The notes beneath the pieces were generated by a model. It ran no database searches. It saw nothing but the letters and a program-made list of their open reading frames with translations, and was not told the origin of the DNA. Positions 62,401 to 64,000 of a stretch of 64,000 bases of DNA are shown piece after piece; position 1 is the stretch's first letter, and each line of letters opens with the position of its first letter. Origin of the DNA: Daphnia pulex (taxonomy: Eukaryota; Arthropoda; Branchiopoda; Diplostraca; Daphniidae); contig NC_060028.1 of NCBI RefSeq assembly GCF_021134715.1, forward strand, positions 7,911,482-7,975,481, in the 5' to 3' direction. Position numbers and translations under genes: made by a program.

Positions 62401-63792
62401 TTTTGTTATGTTTATTCGATGGTCCGTCTAACTTATTTCGGGAATGTCGAAATTCAGGTGCTCTTGAAAAACCTTCGATGAGAACGGATTGCCGGACAGA
62501 AGGTTGCGGAGAAGGAGCTTCTTGTGTTGCCGATGGCACTCTTTACGTCTGCCGTTGTCAGACTGGCCTCCAAGGAAACCCGGATGTCCGTTGCAGCGCA
62601 GGTACAGACAAGTTAACCAAATTGACCGCATGATCATTTTTTGATTTTATAGTGAATGGCGCAATTTTAGAATCCGTACTAAGTAGATTGCATAACAACA
62701 CCAGACATTAGGTCTTTTTCTCTTACATTAGTCGTAGTCTTTCGTGTATTCAAGGATAGTTGACTTTTTTTCTCATTTCTTTCAGTTGATTTCCATTTTG
62801 TTCTAATGTGTTTACAAGCCGAAATTGACCGAATCATATTCTTTGGTGCTTGTGTGTGCCCGTTTCTTCCTCTTCTCTTTCCTCTCTCTCTCTGTCTCTC
62901 TCTCTCACTCCACTACCGTCCTTGCCCACCTGATCCGGCACCCTAGATCGCTCCTGCTCGATTGACAACGACTGCCCCATGGATAAGGCTTGCGTCAATC
63001 GGCAGTGTCAAGATCCCTGCTCGTTGCGAGAGGCTTGCGGTCAGAATGCTCTCTGTAGCGTCGTCTTGCACAAGGCCCGCTGCTCTTGCCCACAATGCTA
63101 CATCGGCCGGCCGACTCTCAAGTGCAGTCCAGATCCCAGATGTGGAACGACAACTCAGAGACCCGTTGCTGTCATAACGACGCCCAGAAATCCAGTGACG
63201 AGCAGTCCAAGACCCCCGACTTCACCCGTTGTAGCTGCCTGTTCCAGGGACAACCAGTGCTCGACCAATCATGCTTGCAACACCAATTTGGGCACTTGCC
63301 AAGATCCTTGCGACTTCAAGAACGTCGCCTGCGATCAAGGCAAACGCTGTGAAGTCCGCCGACATCGTCCCGTCTGCGTCTGTAAGCACGGCTTCGTGCT
63401 GAACGAAGCGGGCGAGATGGCGTGCGGACCGAACCCGATCGAATGTCGAGTGGACGACGAATGCGCTAGTAACTTGGCCTGCGTACAAGGCCGGTGCACG
63501 AATCCTTGCGCTGGCACTCGTAATCCCTGCACGGCTTCCAACAAAGTGTGCCAGGTGTTAGACCATCGGGCCGTTTGCATTTGCGTTGAAGACTGCACGG
63601 CTTCTGTGGCGATTTGCTTGCGCGATCGAGGCTGCCCACCCACCATGGCCTGCGTCAACTTCCAGTGCCGTAATCCGTGCGAGAATTCCACCTGCCCAGA
63701 AAACCGGCCGTGCTACGTTGAAGAGCATAAGGCCGTCTGCAAATTCTGCCCGCCCGGATTTGTGGTCAATCCGCAATACGGATGCATTCAAG
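35455..63792 (+). CDS. dp: Dumpy-like giant extracellular matrix protein, N-terminal part (continues past right edge)
   Basis: I trace 33 coding exons, about 11.86 kb or 3,954 codons, all in continuous phase. The order is signal peptide, Pro/Ser-rich stretch, LDL-receptor-A-like module, then a long array of EGF modules (many calcium-binding, opening D-I/V-D-E-C) mixed with DPY-type cysteine modules (patterns such as CGPNA.C...NH.A.CSCP and GNP...GC). Arthropod Dumpy is a membrane-anchored apical matrix protein of up to about 23,000 residues that ties epidermis and trachea to cuticle; its zona pellucida domain and anchor would lie far to the right. Most introns are phase 1 between modules. The first five introns are long (1-5 kb, except intron 4), the later ones mostly 62-90 bp. 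Automatic annotation might call it Notch- or fibrillin-like, but the DPY-type modules favour Dumpy. Confidence 0.85.
35465..39528 (+). other. dp: Dumpy-like intron 1 (4.06 kb)
   Basis: Donor GTAAGC and acceptor TTTTTCAG. AT-rich with short poly-C and poly-G runs (about 36800 and 37703). It contains an ORF with a strong signal-peptide-like sequence at 38028. Otherwise nothing recognised; regulatory elements are plausible but unproven. Confidence 0.5.
38028..38222 (+). other. Signal-peptide-like ORF inside intron 1, possible alternative first exon
   Basis: The ORF starts with MNGFSLSRTLLALVLLLCAA, then a cysteine-containing stretch and a likely cleavage region (LHCDVGFAG). Its leader (AAAAACAGGACATG) resembles that of exon 1. 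A phase 0 donor (CTT|GTGATT) that could join exon 3 exists but is weak. It may equally be a chance ORF. Confidence 0.25.
39529..39581 (+). CDS. dp: Dumpy-like exon 2 (signal peptide)
   Basis: Codes YNKAMLRYIFTLFLITQ with acceptor TTTTTCAG and donor CAG|GTAAGC. The hydrophobic core LRYIFTLFLIT runs into ISA|DYG on exon 3, a good signal-peptidase site. The internal methionine at 39543 could also start translation if exon 1 is untranslated. Confidence 0.75.
39582..42030 (+). other. dp: Dumpy-like intron 2 (2.45 kb)
   Basis: AT-rich; only short out-of-context ORFs. Ends in the acceptor TTTCACTCTATAG. Nothing else recognised. Confidence 0.5.
42031..42457 (+). CDS. dp: Dumpy-like exon 3: Pro/Ser-rich stretch and LDL-receptor-A-like module
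   Basis: 142 codons. The first part is low-complexity, rich in Pro, Ser, Thr, Gly and Arg (for example NPSSGPGPGGGRAAP). The second half is an LDL-receptor class A-like unit: FGCQVN...ISKLCDGISDCFLG SDENRGKLKC, with the acidic calcium-binding SDE core. Ends in phase 1. Confidence 0.8.
43346..43683 (+). CDS. dp: Dumpy-like exons 4 and 5: first EGF modules
   Basis: Exon 4 (43346-43450) codes a short cysteine-rich unit, DCVLTEGARCQNGACLDHEC followed by HCNDGYGGCGC, with an unusual ending. Exon 5 (43567-43683) codes a calcium-binding EGF module starting DENECKYRPCDVFAQC. Both exons are flanked by phase 1 introns. Confidence 0.8.
43684..48405 (+). other. dp: Dumpy-like intron 5 (4.72 kb)
   Basis: The largest intron in the window. 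AT-rich with poly-T runs; no ORF shows a family resemblance or splice context on either strand. A 17-base direct repeat (GGAGTGTATGCAGCAGC) occurs around 43933-43967. Confidence 0.5.
48406..50537 (+). CDS. dp: Dumpy-like exons 6-11: calcium-binding EGF array
   Basis: Exons 48406-48537, 48743-48858, 48979-49252, 49669-49953, 50125-50244 and 50404-50537. They encode about eight EGF modules opening with DIDEC, DVDEC or NINEC, with the N/D hydroxylation and calcium-binding pattern typical of the class. Introns are phase 1 except the 7/8 junction and the end of exon 11, which are phase 0. The last module of exon 9 carries an unusual Asn/Leu-rich insert encoded by AAC/CTG-type triplets. Donors after exons 8 (GTTTTT) and 9 (GTTAGT) are weaker than average. 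Confidence 0.8.
51027..52619 (+). CDS. dp: Dumpy-like exons 12-15: EGF and DPY-type modules
   Basis: Exons 51027-51264, 51540-51662, 51842-51976 and 52386-52619. Exon 12 pairs a compact cysteine module (VCKGNFDCVNNAECLDGQC) with a DIDEC EGF. Exon 13 starts APCEDVKCGTHATCKTQG. Exon 15 combines an EGF with the CAIDDDCPGNSVCDPTKEC pattern seen many times further on. Confidence 0.8.
52701..53884 (+). CDS. dp: Dumpy-like exon 16 (1.18 kb)
   Basis: A single exon of 394 codons fusing several modules: DPY-like units (HPCEGVRCSANQEC), calcium-binding EGFs (DIDECSTGQKPC, DINECLESPADKPAC, DVNECQEGINGQSAC, DIDECRDNPC) and interspersed short cysteine knots. GC content is much higher than in the surrounding introns. 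It ends GDAYQ, phase 0, before DGCRGE of exon 17. Confidence 0.85.
54164..58071 (+). CDS. dp: Dumpy-like exons 17-21: DPY-type cysteine array
   Basis: Exons 54164-54923, 54996-55685, 55754-56408, 56484-57094 and 57165-58071. Repeating units of the form DCP...C.GG.C...C...CG.NA.C...NH...C.CP.G..GNP...GC alternate with occasional DVNEC or DVDEC EGFs. Introns are 68-75 bp. The exon 19/20 junction (AI|CSM) is phase 2; the other junctions inside this block are phase 1, and exon 21 itself ends in phase 2. Confidence 0.85.
58158..62601 (+). CDS. dp: Dumpy-like exons 22-32: continuation of the DPY/EGF array
   Basis: Exons 58158-58198, 58289-58501, 58576-58710, 58794-60254, 60329-60379, 60452-60537, 60600-61072, 61142-61317, 61389-62063, 62136-62387 and 62458-62601. 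Sizes range from 41 bases (exon 22, half a module) to 1,461 bases (exon 25). Cysteine spacing follows the same DPY-type pattern with a few EGFs (DVNECLSNPC in exon 31). Introns 62-90 bp. The exon 31/32 junction splits a TGT cysteine codon (VE|C). Confidence 0.82.
62872..62910. repeat. CT-rich microsatellite in intron 32
   Basis: An impure (CT)n tract of about 40 bases inside the 345-bp intron before exon 33. This intron is five times longer than its neighbours. Confidence 0.7.
62947..63792 (+). CDS. dp: Dumpy-like exon 33 with Thr/Pro-rich linker
   Basis: 282 codons after the acceptor CACCCTAG. Two cysteine-rich blocks are separated by a linker rich in Thr, Pro and Ser (TTTQRPVAVITTPRNPVTSS, 63150-63230), a likely O-glycosylated spacer of the kind that separates blocks in dumpy proteins. 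It ends YGCIQ with donor GTAGTT, phase 1. The next exon would lie at or beyond the window end. Confidence 0.82.
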
Positions 63793-63975
63793 GTAGTTAT
63801 AATGTCGACCCATCATCTCGGTGTGTGTGTGTGTGGTTATCAACGGAATGACATCGCCAACAAACAACATGGGGACCTGAAAAATTAAAAAAATATCTAA
63901 ATATTATACCCGAACGAATCCCTCTCCCTCAGACATCTTTTAATTGGGGAATTTTTGTTTGTTTTTGTTTCCAGA

Positions 63976-64000
63976 TATTAAATACTACTCATATTAATGC
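63976..64000 (+). other. Possible start of the next exon, or a decoy acceptor
   Basis: A good acceptor (TTGTTTCCAG) precedes ATATTAAATACTAC. In the required phase it reads DIKYYSY and then TAA, so either this acceptor is not used or a short isoform ends here. The usual module start would be DI/VDEC. Confidence 0.3.

Noticed and set aside
42031..63792. Notch, fibrillin or a generic EGF protein as the identity of the large gene
   Set aside because: EGF modules alone would fit, but the repeated DPY-type cysteine units, the Thr/Pro linker and the absence of TB (fibrillin) or LNR (Notch) modules fit dumpy better. The distinguishing C-terminus is outside the window.
52386..63792. Repeated short motifs in the dumpy-like coding region as DNA-level repeats
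   Set aside because: The similarity is at the level of cysteine-module codons; the units are too diverged in DNA to be recent tandem repeats.

Overview
The window looks like genomic DNA of a small arthropod, most likely a branchiopod crustacean of the Daphnia type (inference). The reasons are: most introns are only 60-90 bp, introns are AT-rich and exons GC-rich, and the gene set is arthropod, with a GPI-anchored Contactin carrying a C-type lectin domain, a Rebers-Riddiford cuticle protein and a giant dumpy-like EGF protein. There is nothing bacterial: no operons and no CRISPR array. I rebuilt every spliced gene by hand from GT/AG sites, phase continuity and protein family. Exon ends should be right to within a base or two.

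Left part (1-13.2 kb, all minus strand). The 5' part of a peroxisomal multifunctional enzyme type 2 gene runs off the left edge. A complete Contactin gene follows (13 exons including one 5' UTR exon). Then comes a probable three-exon gene that seems to join a small Gly/Ala-rich hydrophobic domain to a two-finger C2H2 module, and a frameshifted duplicate of its last exon flanked by direct repeats. A gene-poor stretch after this carries a decayed copy of the multifunctional-enzyme promoter and first exon.

Middle (13.2-27.4 kb). Proline dehydrogenase and the DNA2 nuclease-helicase lie head to tail on the minus strand. The last DNA2 intron is 2.3 kb, whereas its other seven are 65-70 bp, and it contains a complete cuticle-protein gene on the opposite strand with its own TATA box and poly(A) signal. 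On the plus strand follow an RNFT1/2-type RING E3 ligase, divergent from DNA2, the phosphorylase kinase gamma subunit with a possible 20-codon cassette exon, and a tRNA-Arg(ACG).

Right part (27.4-64 kb, plus strand). About 7 kb without recognisable genes leads to a 91-bp tandem repeat carrying CCAAT boxes and a palindromic E-box. The dumpy-like gene starts next, at 35.46 kb, and continues beyond the right edge. I trace 33 coding exons, about 3,950 residues: signal peptide, Pro/Ser-rich stretch, an LDL-receptor-A-like module, then a long array of EGF and DPY-type cysteine modules. Early introns are large (up to 4.7 kb) and late ones mostly about 70 bp.

The genes are largely unrelated housekeeping and developmental functions: lipid beta-oxidation, septate-junction adhesion, proline catabolism, DNA replication and repair, ER protein degradation, glycogen breakdown, cuticle and apical matrix. 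No single new pathway is evident. The most interesting observations are the possible hydrophobic/zinc-finger chimera with its broken duplicate, the antisense nested gene in DNA2, the candidate cassette exon in phosphorylase kinase, and the question of which first and next exons the dumpy-like gene uses.
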